Origin: B69-G16 sp964501905
Lineage (GTDB): Archaea; Thermoproteota; Thermoprotei; Thermofilales; B69-G16
Length of the DNA stretch: 34,946 nt
Direction: 5' to 3'
Assembly: GCA_964501905.1 (NCBI GenBank)
Contig: CAZCTW010000016.1
Location: forward strand, 1-34,946
The position numbers and the translations under genes were made by a program. Positions 32,741 to 34,946 of this stretch are shown in pieces (the stretch's first letter is position 1; each line of letters opens with the position of its first letter). The notes beneath the pieces are model-generated. The model was not told where the DNA came from. It saw only the letters and a program-made list of their open reading frames with translations, and made no database searches.

Positions 32741-34946
32741 TTTTCAATCTTCTCCTGAAATGCAACCTAGCAAGGCAAAAGTGGAATTAGACCTAACCAT
32801 GAAATTTTTCAATCTTCTCCTGAAATGCAACCGGGACGAAGAAAAGTAGGGAAGCGTTGGGTTAGCATAATCTTTCAATCTTCTCCTGAAATGCAACTCA
32901 TCAGTTGTAAATCTAATATCGCTTCCATCATTTTCTTTCAATCTTCTCCTGAAATGCAACGTACAGTTAAGCCAGTAATTAGCATTATTTTCCTGCGTTA
33001 TCTTTCAATCTTCTCCTGAGATGCAACAAGAGCGACTCGCATATTGGAACTCCCGTATTCAACCCGTCTTTCAATCTTCTCCTGAAATGCAACCCACAAA
33101 TATTTATGTAAACTATTTAACAGCACCGCCAAGCTTTCAATCTTCTCCTGAAATGCAACTCGCAGAGAAATTTAAACAGAATAGAATTCATCTGTACTTT
33201 CAATCTTCTCCTGAAATGCAACTTCGCTAACATTTTGATACTTTGGTATTGTTTGAAGTTTAGCTTTCAATCTTCTCCTGAAATGCAACGGCAATAGCGT
33301 CAGTGTTAAACACGAAANNNNNNNNNNAAAGCATGATAGGTTGCTTTCAATCTTCTCCTGAAATGCAACACACTTTCTTTTTCTCGATTACCTTGCCGCC
33401 TCTCGTCGCTTTCAATCTTCTCCTGAAATGCAACAGAAACAAGCCAGCAACTAAACCGACAAGCAAAAAACCCACTTTCAATCTTCTCCTGAAATGCAAC
33501 TAAGCTGATAGATCCGACATTTAAGCGTGATTCTTCTAAGTCTTTCAATCTTCTCCTGAAATGCAACCCGGAGTTTGAATGGTGGAAACGTATAGCGATA
33601 GCAGTAATCTTTCAATCTTCTCCTGAAATGCAACTTATGCATTTTCACGAAGGGACTGAAGCTTACTTTTTCGTGTCTTTCAATCTTCTCCTGAAATGCA
33701 ACAACGGCGCTTGCAAGTAGCCTGCTTATAACAGGTTCATACTTTCAATCTTCTCCTGAAATGCAACCAAGTTTTCAAATGATGGCAGTCTCCAGTGAGC
33801 TTCCCAATCTTTCAATCTTCTCCTGAAATGCAACGATGCGACTGACGACTCGCTCAAGTCGGGAGCGGTGGCTTTCAATCTTCTCCTGAAATGCAACGCC
33901 ATTACTATATTGTCTAGGACCACTTTCTCTGTCGTGAGCTTTCAATCTTCTCCTGAAATGCAACTAGAGTAAGTGCTAAACGTGCCCTCTGTCCGACTTT
34001 ACCCTTTCAATCTTCTCCTGAAATGCAACTTTCTAATATTCTGATTAAACGCGCCGCAGACATCTTCGCTTTCAATCTTCTCCTGAAATGCAACTAACAG
34101 AAAGCGAAGTTCCAATGCTTGGCGGTAGACAAATCTTTCAATCTTCTCCTGAAATGCAACCTTCATGGTAGATATGCACTTTAACTCCAGCTTCGGGATG
34201 CAACTTTCAATCTTCTCCTGAAATGCAACGTTTCCCCCGAAGAGTTGTAATGCGATTGCTTCTTTTATACTTTCAATCTTCTCCTGAAATGCAACAAAGA
34301 AAGGATAATTGAGCTAACTCTTAAACTGTACAACACTTTCAATCTTCTCCTGAAATGCAACTCCGTACTATAAACCATCGAAACTCGAGCGATACGAAGT
34401 CGACTTTCAATCTTCTCCTGAAATGCAACTTAAGCGAACAAATAGAGGTATTGGAATTTGAAGTAATCTTTCAATCTTCTCCTGAAATGCAACAGCTAAA
34501 GACGAGATAATAGAACATCTATGTAAATCTACCTTTCAATCTTCTCCTGAAATGCAACTAATCTTCACCATACCTTAGCCTTACACCTTTCTCTATCTTT
34601 CAATCTTCTCCTGAAATGCAACTCAAACTGGCATTCACCCTCCCAGAGGAATACATAAGTGCTTTCAATCTTCTCCTGAAATGCAACGAGGCTTAAGCAC
34701 TGGTGGGTTACACCTGATATTACTTTCAATCTTCTCCTGAAATGCAACCTGCCTTCGTAGTAGTTTAGTATACTGTCAGCCCTTTCAGCTTTCAATCTTC
34801 TCCTGAAATGCAACGCTGTATCTCAAGCTGCGGATAATATCGTATAGCTCGTCTCTTTCAATCTTCTCCTGAAATGCAACAAACGAATATCCGAAAATCG
34901 CAGCCACCACGTAGACTATCTTTCAATCTTCTCCTGAAATGCAACT
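32741..34946 (-). CRISPR. CRISPR array, 34 repeats visible, incomplete at the right
   Basis: Repeats of 26 bases (plus strand begins CTTTCAATC, ends GAAATGCAAC) occur from 32741-32766 to 34920-34945, with 33 spacers of 35-43 bases apart from the one holding the N run. On the minus strand the repeat starts GTTGCATTTC and ends ATTGAAAG, the 8-base crRNA handle seen in archaeal type I-A/III systems, so the array should be transcribed right to left. The two leftmost repeats (32741, 32806) have T for C at the first plus-strand base and the fifth (33002) has GAGATG for GAAATG, fitting an old trailer end at the left. The leader and cas genes would be right of the window. The repeat has almost no hairpin potential. 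Confidence 0.97.
33318..33327. other. Assembly gap (10 Ns) inside the CRISPR array
   Basis: Ten Ns interrupt the ninth spacer position. The known flanks are 28 bases on the left and 16 on the right, 44 together, which already exceeds every complete spacer (35-43). The gap may therefore hide one or more collapsed repeat-spacer units. Confidence 0.95.

Noticed and set aside
32744..34813. Several open frames inside the CRISPR array encoding repeated HFRRRLK or FQSSPEMQ
   Set aside because: They are translations of the repeat and spacers; no ribosome site, no protein-like composition.

Overview
The window reads as chromosomal DNA of a hyperthermophilic archaeon. TBP-type TATA boxes lie 25-32 bases ahead of many genes, several of which appear leaderless with GTG or TTG starts. 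The archaeal-type content includes a TrmB-like regulator, an XPB helicase, a geranylgeranyl-reductase-family flavoprotein, a probable C/D box sRNA, VapBC and DUF433/DUF5615 toxin-antitoxin pairs, and a CRISPR repeat ending ATTGAAAG in the crRNA sense. Codon use is rich in AGG/AGA/ATA. A member of Thermoproteota in the broad sense (Korarchaeota included) is likely, but nothing here fixes the lineage. No rRNA, tRNA, transposase or cas gene was found.

Layout. 1-2.6 kb: a tight forward cassette of a Pro/Gln-rich coiled-coil protein (DUF5320-like), a membrane-anchored metallo-beta-lactamase of the COG1237 type, a radical SAM protein with a winged-helix tail, and a DUF134 DNA-binding protein. 2.7-6.2 kb: an alkaline-phosphatase-fold phosphodiesterase, an HtpX-type protease and an unknown polytopic protein. 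6.2-11.6 kb: a complete Dpp/Opp-type ABC importer operon on the minus strand. 11.9-14.7 kb: an unknown membrane protein, a 490-base gene-free stretch holding a candidate C/D box sRNA, a family 2 glycosyltransferase and a TrmB-type regulator. 14.9-19.8 kb: a PH-like membrane protein, a cation diffusion facilitator, a radical SAM protein, a membrane-protein remnant, a HhH-GPD DNA glycosylase and an MFS transporter. 19.8-23.7 kb: a B12-binding-type radical SAM protein, a SpoIIM-like protein, and an HxlR-type regulator divergent from a geranylgeranyl reductase. 23.9-26.7 kb: an XPB helicase between two toxin-antitoxin loci, one with a frameshifted toxin. 26.8-32.7 kb: M1 aminopeptidase, nitroreductase, 5-formyl-THF cyclo-ligase-like protein, CPBP protease, GNAT acetyltransferase and a dodecin-like protein. 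32.74 kb to the right edge: a CRISPR array with 34 visible repeats, interrupted by 10 Ns and running off the window.

Working together. The ABC importer would supply peptides or sugars. HxlR and the reductase share one promoter region. The CRISPR array is most likely transcribed right to left: the crRNA 5' handle (ATTGAAAG) reads on the minus strand and the worn repeats are at the left. The leader and cas genes should therefore lie to the right of this window. The most informative non-standard observations are the C/D box sRNA with two guides apparently aimed at 23S rRNA domain IV, the frameshifted DUF5615 toxin beside an intact DUF433 antitoxin, a perfect 13-base inverted repeat upstream of vapBC, a dodecin lacking its usual flavin-stacking Trp and Gln, and a glycosylase with an extra cysteine quartet. 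I did not find a clear, wholly new multi-gene system. The best candidate is the opening metal/radical cassette.
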